Source of the DNA: Chloroflexia bacterium SDU3-3
GTDB lineage: Bacteria; Chloroflexota; Chloroflexia; Chloroflexales; Roseiflexaceae
Length of the DNA stretch: 64,000 nucleotides
Reading direction: 5' to 3'
Assembly: GCA_009268125.1 (NCBI GenBank)
Contig: WBOU01000008.1
Location: 155,543-219,542, forward strand
Positions 1 to 8,248 of the stretch are shown piece after piece. How positions within the stretch are numbered: position 1 is the first letter of the stretch; each line of letters starts with the position of its first letter. The notes under the pieces are model-generated. The model was given only the letters and a program-made list of their open reading frames with translations. It was not told the origin of the DNA and did no database searches. The position numbers were made by a program, and so were the translations under genes.

Positions 1-186
1 TATTGATTGTGTCGACCTGGGGATGCGATGCCGCCGCCCCTGCAATATATGGCCGGACCTTTGTCGCATGCCTTGTCGCATCGGCAAATGGCAATAGACC
101 ATTCTGAAAGTCTCTTTCCTCTACGTGGGCTATATACCGCATAGCGGAGCTGCACAGCGAGGGAGGATGTAAGGAGTCTCAAAGGG

Positions 187-1317
187 ATGACCGATACCAA
201 GAAGGCCAAGGCCGCCGCAAAAAACGGTGCCCTCAATGGTGTCGTACTCAACGACGAGGGCTACGCCCCCGTCACCTACGACATCGCCAAGGAAAACCCC
301 GAGGAGCTAAAGCAGCACTACACCATGATGCTGCTGCTGCGCCGCTTTGAGGAGCGCACACGCGAGATGTACACCAAGGCCAAGATCGGCGGCTACTGCC
401 ACCTGAACCTTGGCGAAGAGGCCACGATCGTGGGCCTGATGACCGCGCTGCAGCAGGAAGACTATATCTTCACCAACTACCGCGAGCACGGCTACATCAT
501 CGCGCGCGGCGCAGAGCCAGGCCCGGTGATGGCCGAGCTGTTTGGCCGCGAGACGGGCGTCTCGGGCGGGCGCGGCGGCTCGATGCACCTCTTCGACGCC
601 AGCCGCCACTTCATGGGCGGCTACGGCATCGTGGGCGGCCAGGTGCCGCTGGCCACTGGCGCGGCCTACGCCCTGCGCTACAAGGAAGAGCCGGGCGTGG
701 TGCTGGCCCAGGTGGGCGACAGCACCACCAACATCGGCGCGTGGTACGAGTCGCTGAACCTGGCGGCGCTCTACAAGCTGCCGATCCTGTTCTTCATCGT
801 CAACAACGGCTTTGGCATGGGCACCACGGTCGAGGAGCACTCGTCGGAGCCCGACCTGTGGAAGAAGGGCATCTCGTTCCGCATCCACGGCGAGCGCGTG
901 GATGGCACCGATGTGCTGGCCGTGCGCGACGCGGTGCACCGCCTGCGCGAGCGCGCCGAGAAGAACGGCGAGCCGGCCATCCTGGATGTGGTCAGCTTCC
1001 GCTTCATCGGCCACTCGGTGATCGACTCGGATCGCTACCGCGACCAGGCCGAGGTCAAGGCCAACCGCCTGAAGTTCGACCCGATCAGCCGCTACGAGAA
1101 GCAGCTGCTGGACGCGGGCGTGGTCGATCAGGCCTGGCTGGATGCGCAGGCCGAGCAGATCGAGAAGGACGTGCAGGACGCGATCGACTTTGCCGACAAG
1201 AGCCCCGCGCCCAAGATGGAAGATATGTACAAGTTCATGTATGCGACCGAGGTGCCGAATACAATCAGCGACGCCGAGCGCGAGCTGTTTGAGGCCCGCC
1301 TGAACGGAGGGCACTAG
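187..1317 (+). CDS. pdhA: Pyruvate dehydrogenase E1 component, alpha subunit
   Basis: This subunit carries out thiamine-diphosphate-dependent decarboxylation of pyruvate together with the beta subunit encoded next. The 376-residue length is normal for the family. The thiamine-diphosphate motif reads GDSTTN at residues 177-182 with the paired Asn at 206-207. The GRGGSMHLFD segment (128-137) and the active-site loop GHSVIDSDRYR near residue 278 are present. The N-terminal 20 residues are Lys/Ala-rich and probably disordered. AAGGAG lies 10 bases before the ATG, and a second purine run (AAAGGG) touches it. The stop is followed after 3 bases by the E1 beta start. The upstream 186 bases show no promoter I would defend. 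A branched-chain 2-oxoacid dehydrogenase is the alternative reading. Confidence 0.93.
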   Translation: MTDTKKAKAAAKNGALNGVVLNDEGYAPVTYDIAKENPEELKQHYTMMLLLRRFEERTREMYTKAKIGGYCHLNLGEEATIVGLMTALQQEDYIFTNYREHGYIIARGAEPGPVMAELFGRETGVSGGRGGSMHLFDASRHFMGGYGIVGGQVPLATGAAYALRYKEEPGVVLAQVGDSTTNIGAWYESLNLAALYKLPILFFIVNNGFGMGTTVEEHSSEPDLWKKGISFRIHGERVDGTDVLAVRDAVHRLRERAEKNGEPAILDVVSFRFIGHSVIDSDRYRDQAEVKANRLKFDPISRYEKQLLDAGVVDQAWLDAQAEQIEKDVQDAIDFADKSPAPKMEDMYKFMYATEVPNTISDAERELFEARLNGGH

Positions 1318-1320
1318 ATC

Positions 1321-2316
1321 ATGCCAGTTATCACCTACCGACAAGCGCTCAACGACACCCTGGGCGAGGAGCTTGCCCGCGACCCGAACGTAGTCCTGAT
1401 GGGCGAGGAGATCGGCAAGTTCCAAGGCTCATACCGCATCACCGAGGGCCTGCTCTCCGAGTTTGGCCCCAAGCGCGTGGTGGACACGCCGATCGCCGAG
1501 CTGGGCTTCGTGGGCCTGGCCACCGGCGCGGCCATGCTGGGCATCCGCCCCGTGGTCGAGATCATGACGATCAACTTCATCCTGGTCGCGATCGATCAGG
1601 TGGTCAACCACGCCTCGAAGATCCACTACATGTTCGGCGGGCAGTCGAAGGTGCCGCTGGTGATCCGCACGCCCTCGGGCGGTATGGGCCAGCTGGCCGC
1701 GACCCACTCGCAGAGCTTCGAGAACTGGTTTGCCTACTGCCCCGGCCTCAAGGTCGTGGCCCCTTCTACCCCCTACGACGCCAAGGGCCTGCTGCGCGCT
1801 GCCATCCGCGACGACGACCCGGTGATCTTCATCGAGAGCCTGCCGCTCTACGACACCAAGGGCGAGGTTCCCGAGAACGACGACTTCACCGTGCCGATCG
1901 GCAAGGCCGAGGTCAAGCGCCAGGGCACCGATGTGACGATTGTGGCCTACTCGCGTATGACCGTGCTGGCCATGCAGGTGGCCCAGCAGCTTGAGAAAGA
2001 GGGCATCAGCGTCGAGGTTGTCGACCTGCGCTCGCTGCGCCCGCTCGACCGCCCGACGATTATCGAGTCGGTCAAGAAGACTGGCCGCGCCATCGTGGTC
2101 GAGGAGGACTGGCGGTCCTACGGCATTGGTGCCGAGGTGTCGTCGGTCATCCAGGAAGAGGCGTTCGACTACCTTGACGCCCCGGTGCTCCGCGTCGCTG
2201 GCCTGGAAGTGCCGCTCCCCTACGCCGAGCATCTTTCGCGCGCTACTAAGCCGAACGCGCAGGATCTCATCACCAACATCTACAAGGTGTTGCGCGGCTC
2301 GAAGAAGGGGAAGTAA
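1321..2316 (+). CDS. pdhB: Pyruvate dehydrogenase E1 component, beta subunit
   Basis: This is the partner of the E1 alpha subunit. It completes the thiamine-diphosphate site and binds the E2 core. The 331-residue protein has the transketolase-type pyrimidine domain (about residues 1-180, with the conserved run VDTPIAELGFVGLATGAAM) and the C-terminal transketolase domain (about 195-320, VVDLRSLRPLD). It starts with ATG 3 bases after the alpha-subunit stop, which indicates translational coupling. The gene is separated from the E2 gene by a strong terminator-like hairpin, so E1 may be made in excess of E2. No E3 (dihydrolipoyl dehydrogenase) gene is in the window. Confidence 0.93.
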   Translation: MPVITYRQALNDTLGEELARDPNVVLMGEEIGKFQGSYRITEGLLSEFGPKRVVDTPIAELGFVGLATGAAMLGIRPVVEIMTINFILVAIDQVVNHASKIHYMFGGQSKVPLVIRTPSGGMGQLAATHSQSFENWFAYCPGLKVVAPSTPYDAKGLLRAAIRDDDPVIFIESLPLYDTKGEVPENDDFTVPIGKAEVKRQGTDVTIVAYSRMTVLAMQVAQQLEKEGISVEVVDLRSLRPLDRPTIIESVKKTGRAIVVEEDWRSYGIGAEVSSVIQEEAFDYLDAPVLRVAGLEVPLPYAEHLSRATKPNAQDLITNIYKVLRGSKKGK

Positions 2317-2338
2317 AATAGCAAAGCCCAATGAAGAA

Positions 2339-2375
2339 GCTGGCGCGGAATGGAATCGCGCCAGCGGGCTTTTTT
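2339..2375 (+). terminator. Terminator-like hairpin between E1 beta and E2 genes
   Basis: A 9-bp perfect stem (gctggcgcg at 2339-2347, cgcgccagc at 2357-2365) with a 9-base loop is followed by gggc and six T. Outer sequences aaagccc (2323-2329) and gggcttt (2366-2372) can extend pairing. It sits inside an operon, 22 bases after the pdhB stop and 15 bases before the E2 start, so it may cause partial termination or protect the 3' end. Confidence 0.75.
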
Positions 2376-2390
2376 GAAAGGAGCACCGCA

Positions 2391-3674
2391 GTGGCAGAAC
2401 TGACCATGCCGCGGCTCAGCGATACAATGTCCGAGGGTTCGATCGGGCGCTGGCTGAAGAAGCTGGGCGATAAAATTGAGAAGGGCGATATCATCGCCGA
2501 GATCGAGACCGATAAGGCGACGATGGAGCTGGAGGCCTTCGAGAGCGGCTATCTTCAGGAGATCCGCGTGAAGGAGGGCCAGCTTGTGCCGATCGGCGAG
2601 GTGATTGGCATGATCGGCAGCGAGCCGGGCGCGCCCGCCGCCGCCCCGGCCCCGGCTGCGCCCGCCGCCGCGCCTGCGCCCGCCGAGTCCGCCGCACCTG
2701 CCGCCGCCGCCCCCGCCGCGCCGGTGGCCGAGGCCAGCAGCAATGGCAACGGCAAGGTCAAGGCCTCGCCGCTGGCCAAGCGCATGGCTGACGAGCTGGG
2801 CATCGATCTGAGCCAGATCCAGGGCACCGGCCCCGGCGGCCGTGTGATCAAGGAGAATGTGGAGGCGTTTGCCCAGCAGAAGCCAGCCGCCTCGGCTGCT
2901 GCGCCTGCTGCCGCCCCGGCTGCCGCGCCTGCGCCCGCCGCGCCTGCCGCCGCCCCGGCTGCCCCCGTCGTGCCCAAGGTGGCCGGCGAGGCCGAGCCGC
3001 TCAGCCGCATGCGCAAGGCGATCGCCAACGCCATGATGGCATCCAAGGTCGGCGTGCCGCACATCTACGTGACCGCCGAGGTGGACATGGGGGCCGCGAT
3101 GGCGCTGCGCAAGCAGATCAACGACACCGGCACCGCCAAGATCTCGGTCAACGACCTGGTGGTCAAGGCCGCTGGCAAGGCGCTGAAGAAGTTCCCGGCG
3201 CTGAACAGCAGCTTCACCCAGATGGCCGATGGCCAGTACGGCATCGTCACCCACGAGCCGATCAACGTGAGCGTGGCGGTGGCCACCGACGGCGGCCTGA
3301 TGGCCGTGGTGGTGCGCGACACCGACAAGAAGAGCATCGGCGCGATCAGCGACGAGGTTCGCGGCATGGCTGGCCGCGCCCGCGATGGCAAGGCCAAGCA
3401 GAGCGATCTTGAGGGCGCGACGTTCCAGACCACCAACCTGGGCATGTTCGATGTGGTCGAGTTTGCCTCGATCATCAGCGTGCCCCAGTCGGCCTCGCTG
3501 GCCATCGGCGCGGTGCGCCAGGTGCCGGTGGTGCGCGACGGCGAGATTGTGGTTGGCCAGATCATGAACGTCACGGTCTCGGCTGATCACCGCGTGGCCG
3601 ACGGCGCGACGGCGGCCCAGTTCCTCCAGGAGCTGCGCAAGCTGCTTGAGACGCCGATGACGCTGCTGGTCTAG
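2391..3674 (+). CDS. pdhC: Dihydrolipoamide acetyltransferase, E2 component of pyruvate dehydrogenase
   Basis: E2 forms the core of the complex and transfers the acetyl group from lipoate to CoA. I place the start at GTG 2391 because gaaaggag lies just upstream. An in-frame ATG at 2331 would put the terminator hairpin inside the coding region. The 427-residue protein has one lipoyl domain (1-80, lipoylated Lys42 in ETDKATME). It then has two Ala/Pro-rich linkers (about 83-118 and 162-200) around an E1/E3-binding domain (about 122-158). The catalytic domain follows (about 205-427), with the acetyltransferase motif DHRVADG and catalytic His near residue 400. The linkers are typical swinging-arm linkers. 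Confidence 0.92.
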   Translation: MAELTMPRLSDTMSEGSIGRWLKKLGDKIEKGDIIAEIETDKATMELEAFESGYLQEIRVKEGQLVPIGEVIGMIGSEPGAPAAAPAPAAPAAAPAPAESAAPAAAAPAAPVAEASSNGNGKVKASPLAKRMADELGIDLSQIQGTGPGGRVIKENVEAFAQQKPAASAAAPAAAPAAAPAPAAPAAAPAAPVVPKVAGEAEPLSRMRKAIANAMMASKVGVPHIYVTAEVDMGAAMALRKQINDTGTAKISVNDLVVKAAGKALKKFPALNSSFTQMADGQYGIVTHEPINVSVAVATDGGLMAVVVRDTDKKSIGAISDEVRGMAGRARDGKAKQSDLEGATFQTTNLGMFDVVEFASIISVPQSASLAIGAVRQVPVVRDGEIVVGQIMNVTVSADHRVADGATAAQFLQELRKLLETPMTLLV

Positions 3675-3699
3675 CACCGAGCGTTTCGTAGCTTAAGAA

Positions 3700-3729
3700 G
3701 GCGGCGGGAGCACATCCCGCCGCCTTTTT
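3700..3729 (+). terminator. Intrinsic terminator after the pdh operon
   Basis: A perfect 10-bp G/C stem (ggcggcggga at 3700-3709, tcccgccgcc at 3715-3724) with a 5-base loop is followed by five T. It lies 26 bases after the E2 stop. Confidence 0.93.
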
Positions 3730-3789
3730 CTGTGGCATAGATACTGCACTAGCGTGCGGCAGAGCTGCTATCTACCCTGAGAGGTCGAT

Positions 3790-4503
3790 ATGTTTTTTCT
3801 GCCCGTCCGCGACGATAACCCCACGCGCACCACGCCGGTGGTCAACCGCGCGCTGATCGCGCTGTGCTTTCTGGCTTTTGGCCTGCAGATCTGGCTTGGC
3901 ACGCCGTTTGTGGTCGAGTGGAGCTTCATCCCCGTCCGCCTGACGGCGTTTCTGGTGGGCAGCGCCGACCCGCTGGCCCCGCTCACGCTGTTCACCGCCA
4001 TGTTCCTGCACGGCGGCTGGGGTCATATCCTGGGCAACCTGCTGTTCCTGTGGCTGTTTGGCGATAATATCGAGGATGCCTACGGGCACCTGGGCTATCT
4101 GGCGTTCTACCTAGCCTGTGGCGCGCTCTCGTTTGTGGCGCAGTATGTGACCGCGCCCACCTCGCCGGTGATCAACCTGGGCGCATCGGGTGCGATCAGC
4201 GCGGTGATGGGCGCGTACATCCTCATGTACCCGCGCGCCACAGTGCAGATCTTCTTCTTTCCGCTCTCGCTGCTGTCCGGCAGCTTTGGGGTGCCCGCAT
4301 GGCTGATGCTGGGCCTGTGGTTTGTCACCCAGCTGAGCCCGGCCATCCAGTCGCTGGGCCAGATGAGCGGCGGCGGGGTGGCCTACTGGGCGCATATCTG
4401 CGGCTTCGTGGCGGGCCTGCTGATCACGCTGGCGCTGCGCCCGCGCCGCCATGTCGCTCCCGCGTTCCACACCCCGCTGCGGCAGCGCTCCTACCGATTC
4501 TGA
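3790..4503 (+). CDS. Rhomboid-family intramembrane serine protease
   Basis: This protein cleaves transmembrane segments of substrate proteins inside the membrane. The 237-residue protein has about six hydrophobic segments. The family signature HGGWGHILGNLLFLWLFG spans residues 74-91, the nucleophile is Ser133 in GASG (131-134), and the catalytic His202 is in AYWAHICGFVAG. The start at ATG 3790 is preceded by GAGAGG. It is probably monocistronic, between the pdh terminator and a shared bidirectional terminator. The substrate cannot be inferred from context. Confidence 0.92.
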   Translation: MFFLPVRDDNPTRTTPVVNRALIALCFLAFGLQIWLGTPFVVEWSFIPVRLTAFLVGSADPLAPLTLFTAMFLHGGWGHILGNLLFLWLFGDNIEDAYGHLGYLAFYLACGALSFVAQYVTAPTSPVINLGASGAISAVMGAYILMYPRATVQIFFFPLSLLSGSFGVPAWLMLGLWFVTQLSPAIQSLGQMSGGGVAYWAHICGFVAGLLITLALRPRRHVAPAFHTPLRQRSYRF

Positions 4504-4523
4504 GTAGCTGTGTGACATAAAAA

Positions 4524-4560
4524 AGCGGGCGTGATCTGGATTGCCCAGATCACGCCCGCT
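4524..4560. terminator. Bidirectional terminator between rhomboid and argD genes
   Basis: A perfect 16-bp stem (agcgggcgtgatctgg at 4524-4539, its complement at 4545-4560) has a 5-base loop. A-tracts and T-rich sequence flank it, so it can act in both directions between convergent genes. Confidence 0.92.
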
Positions 4561-4568
4561 TTCTTGTG

Positions 4569-5759
4569 CTAGGCGTTGTCGATAGCGCGGCCCAGCTTCT
4601 CGATCAGCTCATCCACGTGCGCGCGCTCCAGCGTGAGCGGCGGCACGATGCGCAGCACATCGTCGCCCGCTGTCACCAGCAGCAGCCCCTCGGCGTGGGC
4701 AAGCTCGCGCACCGCCGCCGCCGAGACACTCACCCTCACGCCGCGGATGAGGCCGCGACCGCGGATCTCGGTGATGCGCGGGTGGGCTTCCTGCAGGTCG
4801 TGCAGGGCCTCGTCGAGGTAGCTTCCCACCTCGCGCACGTGCTCAAGGAAGGCCGGGTCGGCGATCTTGTCGACCACCACCTTGGCAACGGCGGTGACGA
4901 ACGGCCCGCCGCCGAAGGTGGTGCCGTGGTCGCCGGGATGGATGGCGTCGGCCACGGCCTGGGTCATCAGGATCGCGCCGATCGGGAAGCCGCCGCCCAG
5001 CGGCTTGGCCACCGTCATGATGTCGGGCGTGATGCCGTAGTTTTCGTAGGCCCACAGCGAGCCGGTGCGGCCCATGCCGCACTGGATCTCGTCGAAGATC
5101 AGCAGCGCGCCCACCGCGTCGCAGCGCTCGCGCACGGCCCGCAGGAACTCGGGCGTGGCCGCGTTGATGCCGCCCTCGCCCTGGATCGGCTCCAGCACCA
5201 CGGCGCACACGTCGTCGCCAATGGCGGCCACGGTCGCGTCAATATCGTTAAACCGGGCGAAGCGCACGCCCGGCATCACCGGCGCGAACGGCAGGCGGTA
5301 CTTCTCGCGCGATGTCACCGCCACCGCGCCCATGGTGCGGCCATGGAAGCTGCCGTCGAAGGCCACGATGGTGGTCTTGCCCTCGATGTGGCGCTCGTAC
5401 TGCACCTTGCGGGCCAGCTTCAGCGCGCCCTCGACCGCCTCGGTGCCGCTGTTGGAGAAGAACACGCGGTCGGCGAACGAGCGCTCGACCAGCGCCTTGG
5501 CCAGGTCGGACTGCTGGCGGGTGTGGTAGAGGTTGGAGACGTGGATGAGGCCCTGGGCCTGGCTGCGGATGGCCTCGGCGACATCGGGGTCGCCGTAGCC
5601 CAGCGCGTTCACCGCAATGCCCGCGACGCAGTCCAGGTAGCGACGGCCCTCGGTGTCGTAGAGATAGACACCCTCGCCGCGCTCGATCACGAAGTCCGGG
5701 CGGGCGTATGTCTGAAGAATGTACTGCTCATCGTGGGCGATGATCTCTTCCGTGGTCAT
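4569..5759 (-). CDS. argD: Acetylornithine (class III, PLP-dependent) aminotransferase
   Basis: The enzyme converts N-acetylglutamate semialdehyde to N-acetylornithine in arginine/ornithine synthesis. The 396-residue protein has the phosphate-binding motif SGTEAVEGALKLAR (104-117), FDEIQCGMGR (222-231) and the pyridoxal-phosphate Lys252 in TVAKPLGGGFPIGA. The length and short N-terminus match ArgD rather than the longer GABA or DAPA aminotransferases. AAGGAG precedes the ATG. It lies 81 bases downstream of murE on the same strand and is probably co-transcribed with it. Substrate specificity within class III (acetylornithine, succinylornithine, acetyl-lysine) cannot be settled by eye. Confidence 0.85.
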   Translation of the reverse strand: MTTEEIIAHDEQYILQTYARPDFVIERGEGVYLYDTEGRRYLDCVAGIAVNALGYGDPDVAEAIRSQAQGLIHVSNLYHTRQQSDLAKALVERSFADRVFFSNSGTEAVEGALKLARKVQYERHIEGKTTIVAFDGSFHGRTMGAVAVTSREKYRLPFAPVMPGVRFARFNDIDATVAAIGDDVCAVVLEPIQGEGGINAATPEFLRAVRERCDAVGALLIFDEIQCGMGRTGSLWAYENYGITPDIMTVAKPLGGGFPIGAILMTQAVADAIHPGDHGTTFGGGPFVTAVAKVVVDKIADPAFLEHVREVGSYLDEALHDLQEAHPRITEIRGRGLIRGVRVSVSAAAVRELAHAEGLLLVTAGDDVLRIVPPLTLERAHVDELIEKLGRAIDNA

Positions 5760-5840
5760 TGCAGCTCCTTCAGTGCGGCAGTAGGAAAGAATGGGCGAAA
5801 GTATACCACGTCTGGCCTGCCGCGCTGCGGTTTTTGGCGA

Positions 5841-7376
5841 TCAGGATCGGAACCCAAGCTCGGCCAGCGCGGCGCGGGCCTCGCCCGCCTCGTCCCACGG
5901 CAGCTTGCCGTCGGCGTAGATGATGCAGCCCTCGTGACCCTTGCCCAGCAGCAGCACGATATCGCCTGGGGCGGCGTGCGCGAACGCGGCGCGGATGGCC
6001 TGGGCGCGGTCGGGGATGCGCAGGTAGCCGCTGCCCTCGGCCTTGCCAGCGCCCTCCGCACCGGCGGCGATCTCGCGGATGATCGCCTCGCGATCTTCCA
6101 GCCGGGGGTCTTCGTCGGTCAGCACCAGCATGTCGCAGAATCTGGCGGCGATCGCGCCCTGCATAGGCCGCTTCTCGCGGTCGCGCTCGCCCGCGCTGCC
6201 GAACACTGCGATCAGCTTGCCGCTGGTGAGCGGGCGGATGATCGTCATCAGCTTCTCGAAGGCCCCCGGTGTGTGGGCGTAGTCCACCAGCACCGTGAAG
6301 GGCTGGCCCTGCTCGATCCGCTCCATGCGCCCGCGCACGCCGGGGATGCGGGCCAGCGCCGCGATCGCGTCATCCAGCGCCACTCCCTCGGCGCAGGCCA
6401 CCGTCAGCGCGGCCAGCGTGTTGGCCACGTTGAAGTCGCCGGTCAGCTTCAGACGCACGTCGCGCTCGCCCCAGGGCGAGGCCAGGCGGAAGGCCAGCCC
6501 CTCGCGGCTGGATCGCACATCCAGCGCACGCACGTCGGCGCGGCTGGCCACGCCGTAGGTCAGGCGCTCGGCGCTGGCTGGGGCGGCGTCGAGGAACATG
6601 CGGTGGTTGGGGTCGTCGGCGTTCACGATCGCCAGCTTGCGCCGTTTGTCCACCGGCCCGGCGGGCGACTCGTCGCCCAGCATCTCGAACAGCCGCGCCT
6701 TGTCGCGGCGGTACTGCTCTACGCTGCCGTGGAAGTCGAGGTGCTCGGTTGTCACATTCGTGAGCACGGCCACGTCGAAGGCGCAGCCGCCCAGGCGGTT
6801 CCAGCGCGCCGAGAGCGCGTGCGAGGTCGACTCAAGCACCGCGTAGTCGCAGCCTGCGGCCAGCATGTCGCGCAGCATGGCCTGCACCTCGGGGGCCTCG
6901 GGGGTGCTCTGGCGGGTGTCGTTGGCCCACTGCCGCGCGCCGATCTTGAAATCCACCGTGCCCATGAAGCCGGTGGAGTGCGGCCCGCCCTCCAGCGCCG
7001 CGCTGGTAAGAAAGGTGGTGGTGGTCTTGCCGTCGGTGCCGGTGATGCCCACCACGCGCATCTGGCGGCCTGGGTGCCCGTAGAGCGCCGCCGCCAGCGG
7101 GGCCAGGGCCACGCGGGCATTTGGCACGCGGGCGCTCGCCACCCCGCCCAGCAGCGGCGCGGCGGCCTCGTCCTCATAGATCACGGCAGAAGCACCAGCG
7201 GCCAGGGCCTGCGGGATGTAGGCGTGGCCGTCGGTGTGGAAGCCCTTGACCGCCACAAACACGCCGCCGGGGCGCACAGCCCGCGAGTCGTAGGCCAGCG
7301 TCTCTATCTCGGGGTTGCCGCCCGCAGCGCGGGCGTCGGGAATATCGTTGATCAGATCGAGGAATCGTACAGGCAT
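5841..7376 (-). CDS. murE: UDP-MurNAc-tripeptide synthetase (Mur ligase)
   Basis: This cytoplasmic ligase adds the third, diamino acid residue to UDP-MurNAc-L-Ala-D-Glu. The 511 residues comprise the N-terminal UDP-binding domain (about 1-105), the central ATPase with P-loop GTDGKTTT (113-120), and the C-terminal domain ending with LLLGKGHEGCII. The motif that reads the diamino acid is DEDPR at 421-425, where meso-DAP enzymes have DNPR and the Staphylococcus lysine enzyme has DNPA. L-ornithine, known from Chloroflexus and Herpetosiphon walls, is a reasonable guess. AGGGAAC precedes the ATG. No other mur genes are nearby. Confidence 0.92.
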   Translation of the reverse strand: MPVRFLDLINDIPDARAAGGNPEIETLAYDSRAVRPGGVFVAVKGFHTDGHAYIPQALAAGASAVIYEDEAAAPLLGGVASARVPNARVALAPLAAALYGHPGRQMRVVGITGTDGKTTTTFLTSAALEGGPHSTGFMGTVDFKIGARQWANDTRQSTPEAPEVQAMLRDMLAAGCDYAVLESTSHALSARWNRLGGCAFDVAVLTNVTTEHLDFHGSVEQYRRDKARLFEMLGDESPAGPVDKRRKLAIVNADDPNHRMFLDAAPASAERLTYGVASRADVRALDVRSSREGLAFRLASPWGERDVRLKLTGDFNVANTLAALTVACAEGVALDDAIAALARIPGVRGRMERIEQGQPFTVLVDYAHTPGAFEKLMTIIRPLTSGKLIAVFGSAGERDREKRPMQGAIAARFCDMLVLTDEDPRLEDREAIIREIAAGAEGAGKAEGSGYLRIPDRAQAIRAAFAHAAPGDIVLLLGKGHEGCIIYADGKLPWDEAGEARAALAELGFRS

Positions 7377-7509
7377 TGCAGTTCCCTGCGCTCATGCGCA
7401 GCCATTGGTGCGGCGCGTGGGAGCGCCGCGCGGAGGAGATGTTTGCACATTGTATGCGTGAGACATCACGAATGACGATATTGTAGCAGAAAGTAGGGGA
7501 AGAGCAGTG

Positions 7510-7515
7510 TATAAT
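7510..7515 (+). promoter_or_regulatory. Possible -10 element for the downstream response regulator
   Basis: A perfect TATAAT lies 52 bases before the regulator ATG, in the only AT-rich part of the divergent murE/regulator gap. No -35 hexamer at 16-18 bases is convincing (TTGTAG is 23 bases away). Confidence 0.4.
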
Positions 7516-7567
7516 CGAAAGTACAAGATCATGTCGTAGCTGCATAGAACGCTTCAGGATCTGCTTG

Positions 7568-8248
7568 ATGTCTATCTTAATTGCCGATGACGACCTGCTG
7601 ACGGTCAAGCTCACCTCGTTTGTGCTTGAGGAGGCAGGGTATCAGGTCATCAAAGTCTACAACGGCCAGGATGCCCTCTCGGCGGTGCGCGAGTACGATC
7701 CCGAGCTGATCTTGCTCGATGTCTCGATGCCGAAGAGCGATGGGTTTGACGTGTGCCGCCAGATCCGCATCACATCGAACGTGCCGATCATCTTCCTCTC
7801 GGGCCGCTCGCAGCTGCAGGATCGCGTGCTAGGGCTGCAGATCGGCGGCGATGACTATATCTCCAAGCCGTTCGAGCCTTCCGAGCTGCTGGCGCGGATC
7901 GAGGCGGTGCTGCGCCGCCGCAACCACGACCCGCTCTCACCCTCATCGAAGCTGACGATTGGCCCGATCACCATGGACCCGATCACGCACGAGGTGACGG
8001 TGGGCGAGCGCCGCCCGACCAAGCTCACGCCGGTCGAGTTCCGCCTGCTCTACTACCTGATGCGCCACCCCGGGCGCGTGCTCAATACCACGATGATCTT
8101 GGAGAAGGTCTGGGGCAATGGCTACGACAACGATAGCAATCTGGTGCCTGTCTACATTCGGCGGCTGCGCGCCAAAATTGAGGAGAATATCAATCACCCG
8201 CACTACATCGTCACAGTCACGAATCTGGGCTACAAGTTTGAGGCGTAG
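7568..8248 (+). CDS. OmpR/PhoB-family response regulator
   Basis: This is a two-domain transcription regulator. It has a receiver domain (about 1-115, acidic pocket DDD at 7-9, phospho-acceptor Asp51 in LLDVSMPKSDGF, the Lys in ISKPFEPSELL) and a C-terminal winged-helix DNA-binding domain (about 130-226, ending NLGYKFEA). The start is ATG 7568, giving 226 residues; the TTG immediately before is less likely. No histidine kinase is adjacent, so it is an orphan. The stop codon directly abuts the stop of the HAD gene on the other strand. Confidence 0.92.
   Translation: MSILIADDDLLTVKLTSFVLEEAGYQVIKVYNGQDALSAVREYDPELILLDVSMPKSDGFDVCRQIRITSNVPIIFLSGRSQLQDRVLGLQIGGDDYISKPFEPSELLARIEAVLRRRNHDPLSPSSKLTIGPITMDPITHEVTVGERRPTKLTPVEFRLLYYLMRHPGRVLNTTMILEKVWGNGYDNDSNLVPVYIRRLRAKIEENINHPHYIVTVTNLGYKFEA

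Noticed and set aside
162-170. GGGAGG followed by ATG and an immediate TAA, read as a start-stop leader codon
   Set aside because: The purine run touches the ATG, leaving no spacing for initiation; it is more likely incidental in the pdhA leader.
2280-3677. A 465-codon minus-strand frame opposite the E2 gene
   Set aside because: Its Gly/Arg-rich run simply mirrors the Ala/Pro linkers of E2; no start signals.
4566-7475. A 969-codon open frame on the plus strand
   Set aside because: It is antisense to argD and murE, has no ribosome-binding site, and its His/Arg/Gln/Ala-rich translation is the usual mirror of GC-rich coding sequence.
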